From the NCBI GenBank assembly GCA_002311335.1, contig DBZX01000013.1:27178-32452 (forward strand): DNA of 5,275 nt, in the 5' to 3' direction. Under the pieces are notes generated by a model. That model saw only the letters and a list, made by a program, of their open reading frames with translations, searched no databases and was not told the origin of the DNA. Each line of letters opens with the position of its first letter. Positions within the stretch are counted from its first letter, which is position 1. Positions 1 through 5,275 of this stretch are shown here, in pieces. A program made the position numbers and the translations under genes. This DNA comes from a bacterium UBP10_UBA1149 (lineage in GTDB: Bacteria; Desulfobacterota; Binatia; UBA1149).

Positions 1-47
1 ACGCTTCGCTCGACTCGGCGTCGCTGACGTTTATTTACGACTTCTGA
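1..47 (+). CDS. C-terminal tail of a probable outer-membrane beta-barrel protein (partial)
   Basis: From base 3 the plus strand reads ASLDSASLTFIYDF and then TGA at 45-47. The last residues fit the beta-barrel assembly (BAM) recognition signature: a terminal Phe, Tyr at position 3 from the end, Phe at 5, Leu at 7, with polar residues between. That alternating pattern is known for the final strand of outer-membrane proteins. The gene would end convergently with the TauE/SafE gene, 62 nt from that gene's stop. Only 14 codons are visible, and both other plus frames also reach stops soon after (27 and 58), so the call rests on the terminal motif alone. If real, its family cannot be named from here. 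Confidence 0.4.
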   Translation, partial: ASLDSASLTFIYDF

Positions 48-109
48 TCTTTGCTTGATGCGCGGCGGCGGGGGGATGTAGACCTCCCCTCGGCGTCGTT
101 GCTTCGGCG

Positions 110-901
110 TCAGCCGATAAACAGTTTGACCCCGGTCGCCGTCAACAGCGCGGCCAGCGCGTAGCGCAATGGGCTCGTCGGCACCACCTGTGCCAGCCTG
201 CCACCGAGCCACGTTCCCGGTATCGAACCCAGGAGCAGCGTGGCAACCATCACGAGGTCCACGTTGCCGCGACTGAAGTGCGCGAGACCGGCTGTTCCCA
301 TGAGAAGGGTGGCGTGTACGAGGTCGGTTCCGATCAGCACCAGCACCCTCAGCTCAGACACCAGCAGCAGTATGGCCATGAGCAGCGAGCCCGAGCCGAC
401 CGAGGTCAGGCCAACGCCAAGGCCTATGAGCACGCCACCGGCCACGAGTATGACTTCCTTGATCCTGGTCTGCACCAGCTCGCTGCGAATGAATTCAGAG
501 TCGCGCAGCCGGCCGGCAAAGAAGCGTCGCTCGAGAGCCGACACCACTCCGATCACGACCAGCATGACGCCCAGGGCGCGGGTGGTGAACGCGTCCACGT
601 CAACGCCACTGCGCTCGAACCACGGGGTGAGCACGAATACGGCGAACAACGACGAGGGCACCGACCCCAGCGCCAGCCACCTGACGTAGGGGAAATTAAC
701 CTGTCCGCGCTTGATGTACTGCCAGGATCCGAAGAGCTTGGTAATGGTGGCGTAGACAAGGTCGGTACCCACCGCGTGCAGCGGCCGCACGCCGAACACC
801 ATGATCAGCAACGGCGTCATGAGTGCGCCACCGCCAACGCCGGTCATGCCTATGAGCACGCCGACGACAAAGCCGCTCAGGCTGAGCCAGGGATCGAACA
901 T
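110..901 (-). CDS. TauE/SafE-family (DUF81) inner-membrane permease
   Basis: This is a 263-residue polytopic membrane protein of the TauE/SafE family, whose characterised members export sulfite, sulfoacetate or related small anions across the inner membrane. The family's internal duplication is clear. Repeat 1 (about residues 18-83) has GMTGVGGG, then GTDLVYA at 45-51, then LGSVP. Repeat 2 (about 160-228) has GLTSVGSG, then GTDLVHA at 191-197, then LGSIP. The hydrophobic segments are separated by a basic cytoplasmic-type loop around 124-148. The length is normal for the family. The ATG at 901 is the earliest possible start, because an in-frame TAG lies two codons upstream; no strong Shine-Dalgarno is visible. 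It follows the DUF1329 gene after 56 nt on the same strand. The substrate cannot be deduced: no sulfur-metabolism genes are in view. Confidence 0.93.
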   Translation of the reverse strand: MFDPWLSLSGFVVGVLIGMTGVGGGALMTPLLIMVFGVRPLHAVGTDLVYATITKLFGSWQYIKRGQVNFPYVRWLALGSVPSSLFAVFVLTPWFERSGVDVDAFTTRALGVMLVVIGVVSALERRFFAGRLRDSEFIRSELVQTRIKEVILVAGGVLIGLGVGLTSVGSGSLLMAILLLVSELRVLVLIGTDLVHATLLMGTAGLAHFSRGNVDLVMVATLLLGSIPGTWLGGRLAQVVPTSPLRYALAALLTATGVKLFIG

Positions 902-932
902 CCACTAAGGCTAGCGAACAGCAGGCCAACCC

Positions 933-961
933 ACAATAGCGCTGGCCGTCGAACTCGTCAG
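933..961 (-). promoter_or_regulatory. Weak candidate sigma70 promoter for the TauE/SafE gene
   Basis: On the minus strand CTGACG (956-961) and TATTGT (933-938) are separated by 17 nt, each matching four of six consensus bases. Transcription would start near 926, about 25 nt before the ATG. The -35 box includes the TGA stop of the DUF1329 gene. A 5-bp inverted repeat (GGCCA 924-928, TGGCC 943-947) overlaps it. The match is modest, so simple read-through from the DUF1329 gene is an equally good explanation. Confidence 0.22.
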
Positions 962-2295
962 CGGCCGGCGGAGATCAGTCCCGGGATCGTGAACCAATTT
1001 TCTGATGGCGAGTGCTCGTGGTCAGAACCAATGTCAATGTACCAGCCGGGTTCCTCGGGAAAAGCCATGCCGGGTATGGCGGCGCGCGTGGCGTGCATCA
1101 TCTGCATATCGATCACGGAGAAGGCGTAGATGAACATGCGCGGTTCGTCGTATTCGTAGTCTACCATGGGGTTGGGGCGCTTGGACGTGCGTATGCTCTG
1201 TATGACGACCTTCCACAGTTCGCCACCCTGGTCGTAGAGATCGGAGTAGGCGATAAAGTAGGTCTCCTTGTCCACGAAGATCACGCGCTTGGAATAAGCG
1301 TACGAGGGATCCATGGGTATGCCCTCAATGACGTACACGTTGGGGCGCAGTTCCCAGTTTTCGCAGAAGGTCATGCCGCCGTCGTCCTTGCAGGGCTTCG
1401 GGGGCAGGCGCACGCCGTGCAGCGAGGCGTACATGGGCTTTTCCCCGAGGAGTTTCCACTTGAACCAGGGGATCTGGCCGGCGTAGCCGCCGTGACTGTC
1501 CACGTCGATATCCTGTCCGAACAAAGCATCGCTGCGCTGGGCCGTAGACATGCGACGGACTCTCCTCAGCGAAGGTATATACAGCCAGGTGTCGTCGTGG
1601 TGGATGAGATCCTGGTAGCGGACCGTGATACCACCTACTCCCTTGAGGTCGAACGGTTCTATAAGCGGGTACAGGCCGGCTTTCTGAAAGGCCTTGTCTG
1701 GATTGTCCTGCGGGCTGTACGCTGGTGTCGGTTCGTGGTGAAGGCGTCCGTCAAAACGCATCAGCCTGATATACTCGACAACGAAGTGTCTTTCGACGTT
1801 GTAGTGTCGTCGGCCCTTGGAATCGATGTAGAGCGAGCCGGTATCGGCGTCGACAAGATGAAGATTGATGTCATCGCTGAAGTAGTGGGTACGATGAAAG
1901 TTGTACATGATCTTGTTGGGGGCCGTGGGATCATTGGGGTCGACATCAGGAAAGGGCCTGCCAGCCACCCAGTTGACCAATTCTCCGTGATCGCCGATGC
2001 TGGTCTGTCCCGAGTACTTTTCAGTGGCCGCTTCGTAGGCGCTCGGCAGGGGAATGTGCTTGTAGGGAACGATCTCGAGTTCCATGCCGTTCAGCACCGC
2101 CCAGTAAACACCCTCGGCCACCATGCCCTTTACCTTCTCGGCGTTATGACGGGTGATGATGTCGCCGGGCTTGGCTTCGGCCCCGGCCCGCGTGGGCAGG
2201 GCGGCCCAAGACAGCAGCAGCGCCAGGGTCATCACGGCGCTGAGGGCAGCCGACTGGATCATAAGGGCAGGGAATCGACGGTTGGGTGTAGTCAT
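958..2295 (-). CDS. Exported DUF1329 domain protein (LolA-like, outer-membrane lipid-associated family)
   Basis: This 445-residue protein belongs to DUF1329, an uncharacterised Gram-negative family often annotated as related to LolA-type outer-membrane lipoprotein-sorting proteins and often found near DUF1302 proteins and RND/MMPL transporters. Residues 1-39 form a Sec signal: basic RR at 6-7, a hydrophobic core at 11-33, and probable cleavage after AGA at 37-39. No lipobox cysteine is seen. Family-like segments are DTWLYIPSLRRVRRMS (235-250), the aromatic/Trp-rich stretch at 276-289, and NWELRPNVYVIEG (313-325) followed by YSKRVIFVDKETYFIAYSDLYDQGGELWKV (334-363). Cys302 and Cys311 could form a periplasmic disulfide. 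The ATG at 2295 is chosen because GAGG lies 7 nt upstream and it places the signal peptide at the N-terminus. The frame stays open to 2586, but that part overlaps the SDR gene and reads as non-protein-like sequence. It probably acts in the periplasm or at the outer membrane; its ligand is unknown. Confidence 0.9.
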   Translation of the reverse strand: MTTPNRRFPALMIQSAALSAVMTLALLLSWAALPTRAGAEAKPGDIITRHNAEKVKGMVAEGVYWAVLNGMELEIVPYKHIPLPSAYEAATEKYSGQTSIGDHGELVNWVAGRPFPDVDPNDPTAPNKIMYNFHRTHYFSDDINLHLVDADTGSLYIDSKGRRHYNVERHFVVEYIRLMRFDGRLHHEPTPAYSPQDNPDKAFQKAGLYPLIEPFDLKGVGGITVRYQDLIHHDDTWLYIPSLRRVRRMSTAQRSDALFGQDIDVDSHGGYAGQIPWFKWKLLGEKPMYASLHGVRLPPKPCKDDGGMTFCENWELRPNVYVIEGIPMDPSYAYSKRVIFVDKETYFIAYSDLYDQGGELWKVVIQSIRTSKRPNPMVDYEYDEPRMFIYAFSVIDMQMMHATRAAIPGMAFPEEPGWYIDIGSDHEHSPSENWFTIPGLISAGR

Positions 2296-2302
2296 GTGCT
2301 GG

Positions 2303-2306
2303 CCTC
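2303..2306 (-). promoter_or_regulatory. Shine-Dalgarno of the DUF1329 gene
   Basis: GAGG on the minus strand sits 7 nt before the ATG at 2295. This decides between that ATG and an in-frame ATG five codons upstream (2310), since the GAGG lies inside the coding sequence of the longer version. A GC-rich hairpin (GGCGC 2315-2319, GCGCC 2328-2332) lies just upstream in the leader. Confidence 0.7.
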
Positions 2307-2351
2307 GCATGGTTGGCGCAGAGGGGCGCGCCGTGGCTGTCGTACCCGGGT

Positions 2352-2381
2352 AAAATAGCCCAGCGGCCGGGGGAAGGTCAA
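2352..2381 (-). promoter_or_regulatory. Sigma70-type promoter for the DUF1329 gene, overlapping the SDR stop codon
   Basis: On the minus strand TTGACC (2376-2381, five of six consensus bases) is followed after 18 nt by TATTTT (2352-2357, four of six). The -10 box is in a small AT-rich island in otherwise GC-rich DNA. Transcription would start near 2345, giving a leader of about 50 nt before the ATG at 2295. The -35 box contains the TGA stop of the upstream SDR gene (2378-2380). It suggests the DUF1329 gene, and perhaps the TauE/SafE gene, can be expressed independently of the three upstream genes. Confidence 0.5.
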
Positions 2382-3286
2382 GCCAGTAATTCGGGGTGGA
2401 GCGCGGCAACCATGCGCTTGATACCGTCTTTCCAGCCCACGGTTGAGCGCGGTCCGGTAATCTCGTTGAGCCGGGCGGGATCGGTGACCACGCTTTCCAG
2501 TGTGGCGTCGCTGCGCGCGAACCTCGCCTCCAGGCCGGTGAGCTCGCCCATGTAATTGCACCAGTCCTCGATGCCCACGGTTTCATCGCCGCACCAGTTG
2601 ACGGTGGTGGCGGGCACGCTGGCGGCCCCGAGCAGCGCGGGGATGGTGGCCGTGTAGTCGTCTTCGTGTATGGGGCTGTACAGGCAGGGGCCGTCGCTGC
2701 TGTGCAGGGGGATCTCCATGCCCGCAGCCATCATTTCGAGATGGAAGCCAGGCCAGCCGCCGTTGTCACCGTAGGGCACGTTGAGTCGGCAGATTATCGA
2801 GGGCAGCTCGAACTCGCGCGCGCAGAACCTCACCATCGACTCGGCGGCGATCTTGCCGATGCTGTAGGTGGCAAACAAGGCGCGGTGATTATCACCCAGG
2901 GGGTCGCTCTCGCTGAAGGCGTGGCGGCCGTTGGCTTCGTACACGGCCGTGGACGAGCAGTAGAGAAACGCTCGCGCATCGCGGCAGCGACTCATCAGGC
3001 GGCCCACGCCCTCCACGTTGGCGCGCAGGTCGTAGTCAAAGCTGCCGGTCTTGACGTTGGCAAAGTTGAGCACGTAGTCGAGCCCGTCGGGAAGGTGGTC
3101 GAGCGCGTCGTCGGCGAGATCGGCCGCGAGGGTTTCAATGCCTACCGCTTCTACCTTCTTGCGGTCATCGGGGTTAGACCAACGGGCGAGGCCGTATACC
3201 GTGTTGCTGCGGGCGAGCTCGCGGGCGATCGGAAAAGTGGCCTGGCTGGCAGGGCCGGTGATGAGTATCCTGTTGTTCTTGAGCAA
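2378..3286 (-). CDS. NAD(P)-dependent epimerase/dehydratase-like extended SDR
   Basis: This is a 302-residue extended short-chain dehydrogenase/reductase. Residues 1-35 form the first beta-alpha-beta unit of the Rossmann fold (RILITGPASQAT, 7-18). The glycine motif is degenerate: where TGxxGxxG is expected it reads TGPASQAT, so the second and third glycines are Ser and Thr. Downstream elements are normal: an LNFAN segment (73-77), the catalytic Ser/Thr region SST (111-113), the catalytic pair Tyr141/Lys145 in YSIGK, a substrate-side segment RLNVPYG (167-173), and HEDDY (207-211) as in NDP-sugar epimerases/dehydratases. Arg35 at the end of strand 2, in place of an acidic residue, suggests NADP(H), by inference. 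The start is TTG at 3286, with AGAAGG 7 nt upstream. It lies 50 nt after the phosphatase gene. Substrate unknown; it could be an epimerase, reductase or dehydratase of a sugar nucleotide or a lipid/steroid. Confidence 0.88.
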   Translation of the reverse strand: MLKNNRILITGPASQATFPIARELARSNTVYGLARWSNPDDRKKVEAVGIETLAADLADDALDHLPDGLDYVLNFANVKTGSFDYDLRANVEGVGRLMSRCRDARAFLYCSSTAVYEANGRHAFSESDPLGDNHRALFATYSIGKIAAESMVRFCAREFELPSIICRLNVPYGDNGGWPGFHLEMMAAGMEIPLHSSDGPCLYSPIHEDDYTATIPALLGAASVPATTVNWCGDETVGIEDWCNYMGELTGLEARFARSDATLESVVTDPARLNEITGPRSTVGWKDGIKRMVAALHPELLA

Positions 3287-3293
3287 GGGGGTA

Positions 3294-3299
3294 CCTTCT
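3294..3299 (-). promoter_or_regulatory. Shine-Dalgarno supporting the TTG start of the SDR gene
   Basis: AGAAGG on the minus strand is 7 nt upstream of TTG at 3286. No ATG is suitably placed ahead of the Rossmann strand (RILITG), so this site fixes the non-ATG start. Confidence 0.65.
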
Positions 3300-3336
3300 A
3301 GCCTGCCGACAACGCTGTTTCCAGCCCATCGCGACC

Positions 3337-3852
3337 CTATTTCATACGTTTCTTGATGGCCTCGAGCAGGCCGGCAGTACCCGCGTCGATGAGGTCGAAC
3401 ACACGCGCGAAACCGTCGCCGCTGCCGTAGTAGGGGTCGGGCACTTCGCTCAGCCCCAGTTGCGGCGCGTACTCGAGCAGCAGCGACAGGCGGTCGCGCA
3501 GGTGCACGGGGCAGGCCGAGTTGAGCAGGTCCATGTTGTGGCTGTCCATGGCCACCACGAAGTCGAAGGTGTCGAAGTCATCGTCGCGCACGCGGCGGGC
3601 GCTGTGTTCCGACAGGTCCACGCCGCGGCTGGCGGCCGTCTGGGCTGCGCGCGTGTCGGCGCCTTCGCCCTCGTGCCAAGCCCCGGTGCCGGCCGATTCT
3701 ATGTCGACCAGCCTCGACAATCCTTCGAGCTCAACGCGGGCGCGCAGCAGCGCCTCGGCAGTGGGCGAACGACAGATATTGCCCATGCAGACCATGAGCA
3801 CGCGCACTACTTCTGCATCGGGCTTGGCTCTGTCAGGCTTGGTGGCGCCCAC
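3337..3852 (-). CDS. Low-molecular-weight protein-tyrosine phosphatase
   Basis: This is a 171-residue cytosolic phosphatase of the low-molecular-weight PTP/arsenate-reductase-like family, which hydrolyses phosphotyrosine through a cysteinyl-phosphate intermediate. The P-loop CMGNICRS (22-29) has the CX5R(S/T) signature: Cys22 nucleophile, Arg28 phosphate binding, Ser29. The general-acid loop DPYYG (139-143) has Asp139 and the two tyrosines usual in true phosphatases, which argues against an arsenate reductase role. SAGTGAWHEGEGAD (53-66) and SEHSARRV (81-88) are further family blocks. The GTG at 3852 gives about 14 extra residues before the usual VRVLMVCMGN beginning; an internal GTG near residue 16 is an alternative but has a poorer ribosome site. 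In some bacteria such enzymes pair with BY-kinases in exopolysaccharide control, but no kinase or polysaccharide gene is seen here. Confidence 0.95.
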   Translation of the reverse strand: MGATKPDRAKPDAEVVRVLMVCMGNICRSPTAEALLRARVELEGLSRLVDIESAGTGAWHEGEGADTRAAQTAASRGVDLSEHSARRVRDDDFDTFDFVVAMDSHNMDLLNSACPVHLRDRLSLLLEYAPQLGLSEVPDPYYGSGDGFARVFDLIDAGTAGLLEAIKKRMK

Positions 3853-3862
3853 CCCGTTCGCG

Positions 3863-3867
3863 CCCTC
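3863..3867 (-). promoter_or_regulatory. Shine-Dalgarno of the phosphatase gene overlapping the upstream stop codon
   Basis: The minus strand reads TGAGGG, where TGA (3866-3868) ends the quinone oxidoreductase gene and GAGGG (3863-3867) lies 10 nt before the GTG at 3852. Ribosomes finishing the first gene would be placed over the second gene's initiation site, which suggests translational coupling and one transcript. Confidence 0.5.
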
Positions 3868-4858
3868 AGGCAGCCTCGATGTTGTCGGTCACCAGCACCA
3901 CCTTGCCGCGGGCCTTGCGGTCGAGGATCATGCGCAGCGCTTCGCCGGCACGCTCCAGCGGCACCTGCTCGCATACGTGGGGATTGAGCGCGCCCGACGA
4001 GTACCACTCGCCCAGTTGTGCCATGTTGGCCGCGTTGGCCTCGGGCTCGCGCATGGTGAACGACCCCCAGAACACGCCTACCACCTGGCAGCCCTTGAGC
4101 AGGGCCAGGTTCACGGGGAGCTCGGGTATACGGCCGCTGGCAAAACCAATGATGAGCATGCGGCCTTCCCAGTTGATGGCCCGTATGGCCTTGTCGAAGT
4201 AGTCGCCGCCCACGGCGTCGTAGATTACGTCAGCCCCCTTGCCGTCGGTGAGTTCTTTCGTGCGCTGCTTGAGGTCTTCGCTGTCGTAGTTGATGACTTC
4301 GTCGGCGCCGCGCTCACGGCAGAAGGCGAGCTTCTCATCGCTGCCCGCGGCGGCAATCACGCGCGCGCCCATGAGCTTGCCCAGCTCCACGGCGGCAATG
4401 CCCACGCCGCCTGCGGCTCCGAGCACCAGCAGTGTTTCGTTGGGCTGCAGCTTGGCGCGGTTCTTCAGTGCGTACAGCGAGGTGCCGTAGGTCATGGTCA
4501 CGCCGGCGGCGGTTACCATGTCCAAGCCCTCGGGCACGGGCATGCACGAAGCGGCGGGCACGACGGCCTCGTCGGCAAACCCGCCCGTGAGCTGCATACA
4601 GACCACTCGGTCGCCGACCGAGTGGGTCGTAACGTCGTCGGCCACCTCGGTCACCACGCCGGTGAATTCACCGCCGGGCGTGAAGGGCAGCTCGGGTTTG
4701 AACTGGTAGAGGTTCTGTATGATCAGCGTGTCGGGGAAATTAACGCCCGCGGCGTGTATGGCAACGCGCAACTCCCCGCCGGCCAGGGGCCTTGATTGGG
4801 TCTCTTCCAGGACCAGCTTTTCCGGCGGCCCGTGTTCCTTGCATACGACGGCTTTCAT
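3866..4858 (-). CDS. Zinc-free MDR-family NADPH:quinone oxidoreductase
   Basis: This 330-residue medium-chain dehydrogenase/reductase is of the quinone oxidoreductase type. Members use NADPH to reduce quinones, enones or other electrophilic carbonyls in the cytosol. An N-terminal GroES-like domain (about 1-120) carries AGVNFPD (37-43) and PGGEFTG (61-67); the catalytic-zinc GHE motif and structural cysteine cluster of alcohol dehydrogenases are absent. The Rossmann domain (about 122-260) has LVLGAAGGVG (144-153), a good AxxGxxG nucleotide motif, and then VIYDAVGG (211-218). The C-terminus closes with ARGKVVLV (316-323), typical of the family. The length is normal. The ATG at 4858 matches the family start MKAVVCKEHG; the frame is open further to 5068, but that extension would overlap the divergent methyltransferase. 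The Shine-Dalgarno is weak. It is the first gene of the minus-strand cluster. The physiological substrate, and quinone versus enoyl/acryloyl reduction, cannot be separated from sequence. Confidence 0.93.
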   Translation of the reverse strand: MKAVVCKEHGPPEKLVLEETQSRPLAGGELRVAIHAAGVNFPDTLIIQNLYQFKPELPFTPGGEFTGVVTEVADDVTTHSVGDRVVCMQLTGGFADEAVVPAASCMPVPEGLDMVTAAGVTMTYGTSLYALKNRAKLQPNETLLVLGAAGGVGIAAVELGKLMGARVIAAAGSDEKLAFCRERGADEVINYDSEDLKQRTKELTDGKGADVIYDAVGGDYFDKAIRAINWEGRMLIIGFASGRIPELPVNLALLKGCQVVGVFWGSFTMREPEANAANMAQLGEWYSSGALNPHVCEQVPLERAGEALRMILDRKARGKVVLVTDNIEAA

Positions 4859-4982
4859 TCCGCCCAAGTAACAGGCCCGCGCAGATGAACCAAGGCAGGG
4901 TACTGATCCGGCCCGCCGGCAAAGCCGCAGCCGTTGCTTTTGGGCTGCCATCCAGCTTGGATGCTCGGATGGTGTGGGTGCG
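4859..4982. promoter_or_regulatory. Divergent intergenic region between the quinone oxidoreductase and methyltransferase genes
   Basis: These 124 bases separate two start codons facing apart, so promoters for both transcription units should lie here. I find no convincing -35/-10 pair in either direction. The best plus-strand candidate is TTGCTT (4934-4939) with TTGGAT (4957-4962) at 17-nt spacing, only three of six matches each. The most notable structure is the palindrome at 4949-4963. Confidence 0.45.
4949..4963. repeat. Short palindrome, possible operator
   Basis: CATCCA-GCT-TGGATG is a perfect inverted repeat with 6-bp arms and a 3-bp centre. It ends 19 nt before the methyltransferase ATG. 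A second GGATGG at 4967-4972 also pairs with CCATCC at 4948-4953, giving an overlapping alternative. Dimeric transcription regulators bind sites of this shape, but no regulator gene is in view and a single copy can occur by chance. Confidence 0.3.
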
Positions 4983-5275
4983 ATGGCCGGCGAAAAAGTA
5001 GAGTCCCTGGGAACCCGCGAGATGGATCCCTTCGCGCGCGAGGTCGCGCGCAAGGCCAAGGGCTTCATGGCAGAAGAAGAGGGCCTGCGCTTGTACGAGC
5101 TTGCCCGCGAGGGCGCCAGGCTGGGCCCGGTTCTCGAGGTGGGCAGCTACTGCGGCAAGTCGTCTATTTTTCTCGGCTGCGGCGTGCGCGAGGTGGGCGG
5201 GCGGCTTGTCTGCCTCGACCATCACCGCGGCTCCGAAGAAAATCAGCAGGGTCAGCCCTGGCACGACGAAGAACT
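4983..5275 (+). CDS. Class I SAM-dependent methyltransferase (N-terminal part, runs off the window)
   Basis: The frame is open from ATG at 4983 to the window end, 97 complete codons. An N-terminal helical region rich in Glu/Arg (about 12-47) is followed by the SAM-binding motif I LEVGSYCGKSS (51-61, of the E-x-G-x-x-x-G-x-S type). Next comes the second strand with Asp79 in LVCLDHHRGSEENQQG (75-90), where the acidic residue would bind the SAM ribose. This combination is typical of the Methyltransf_24-like group of class I methyltransferases. The catalytic and substrate-binding half is beyond the edge, so the substrate is unknown. The start is not certain: the upstream sequence is G/T-rich without a clear Shine-Dalgarno, and ATG at 5022 (residue 14) is an in-frame alternative. 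It is transcribed away from the quinone oxidoreductase gene. Confidence 0.85.
   Translation, partial: MAGEKVESLGTREMDPFAREVARKAKGFMAEEEGLRLYELAREGARLGPVLEVGSYCGKSSIFLGCGVREVGGRLVCLDHHRGSEENQQGQPWHDEE

Noticed and set aside
70..90. Possible terminator hairpin between the left-edge gene and the TauE/SafE gene
   Set aside because: The stem is only four G-C pairs plus wobble pairs at either end with a 9-nt loop, and no U-run follows on either strand.
10..100. Minus-strand open frame reading through the left edge with a Pro-rich, Arg-rich product
   Set aside because: It has no normal start codon after the TauE/SafE stop (only ATC or GTC near a GGAGG) and no recognisable sequence. The plus-strand barrel tail explains the same bases better.
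15..114. Three copies of TCGGCGTC (15-22, 90-97, 104-111) and an inverted pair GCTGACG (23-29) / CGTCAGC (108-114)
   Set aside because: The units are short and low in complexity for GC-rich DNA, with no regular spacing. One copy lies in the putative coding tail and another overlaps the TauE/SafE stop, so chance is the simplest explanation.
278..1129. 283-codon plus-strand open frame opposite the TauE/SafE gene
   Set aside because: The product is extremely rich in His, Gln and Arg and lies opposite a membrane protein with clear internal repeats. It also crosses the intergenic gap.
1012..2358. 448-codon plus-strand open frame opposite the DUF1329 gene
   Set aside because: The minus strand encodes a clear DUF1329 protein with signal peptide and ribosome site. 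The plus-strand product has no recognisable domain and is a by-product of GC-rich codon bias.
2296..2586. N-terminal extension of the DUF1329 frame
   Set aside because: It overlaps the SDR gene on the same strand, would bury the signal peptide about 100 residues in, and the ATG at 2295 has a good Shine-Dalgarno.
3308..3319. GCTG-GAAA-CAGC mini-hairpin between the phosphatase and SDR genes
   Set aside because: A 4-bp stem with a GNRA-type loop and no U-run is too weak to call a terminator or processing site.
3521..4795. 424-codon plus-strand open frame opposite the phosphatase and reductase genes
   Set aside because: It spans two well-supported minus-strand genes and is rich in His/Ala/Gly/Val without domain motifs, so it is an antisense shadow.
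4859..5068. N-terminal extension of the quinone oxidoreductase frame
   Set aside because: It would overlap the divergent methyltransferase, and the family start MKAVV is at 4858.
4740..5264. 174-codon minus-strand open frame opposite the methyltransferase start
   Set aside because: The plus strand here has intact SAM-binding motifs. The minus product has no domain signal and overlaps the reductase gene in another frame.

Overview
The window is GC-rich, tightly packed bacterial DNA. It has five genes on the minus strand, one divergent partial gene at the right edge, and probably the last codons of a plus-strand gene at the left edge. A DUF1329 protein with a Sec signal, and what looks like an outer-membrane beta-barrel C-terminus, point to a Gram-negative, proteobacterium-like organism. 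I cannot name a taxon from this sequence. There is no sign of mobile elements, CRISPR, tRNA or rRNA, and no stretch over 130 bases lacks a gene.

Layout, read in the minus-strand direction of transcription: (1) a zinc-free MDR-family NADPH:quinone oxidoreductase (4858 to 3866); (2) a low-molecular-weight protein-tyrosine phosphatase (3852 to 3337), whose Shine-Dalgarno overlaps the stop codon of gene 1; (3) an extended-SDR NAD(P)-dependent epimerase/dehydratase-like protein with a TTG start (3286 to 2378); (4) an exported DUF1329 protein (2295 to 958), with a good sigma70-type promoter whose -35 box contains the stop codon of gene 3; (5) a TauE/SafE-family membrane permease (901 to 110). On the plus strand, a class I SAM-dependent methyltransferase starts near 4983 and runs off the end. 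Bases 1-47 plus encode a probable beta-barrel C-terminus ending convergently with the TauE gene.

Genes 1-3 look like one transcription unit (gaps of 13 and 50 nt). Genes 4-5 may be read both from upstream and from the internal promoter, forming an envelope pair: a periplasmic/outer-membrane lipid-type protein and an inner-membrane anion exporter. The three cytosolic enzymes (two nucleotide-cofactor oxidoreductases and a phosphatase) do not form a recognised pathway, so co-transcription is the only link I can support.

I found no clear new biological system. The most useful second looks are the degenerate nucleotide-binding motif of the SDR, the promoter placed inside the SDR/DUF1329 junction, the beta-barrel tail at the left edge, and a small palindrome in the divergent promoter region. 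Several long plus-strand open frames are antisense shadows caused by GC-rich codon bias.
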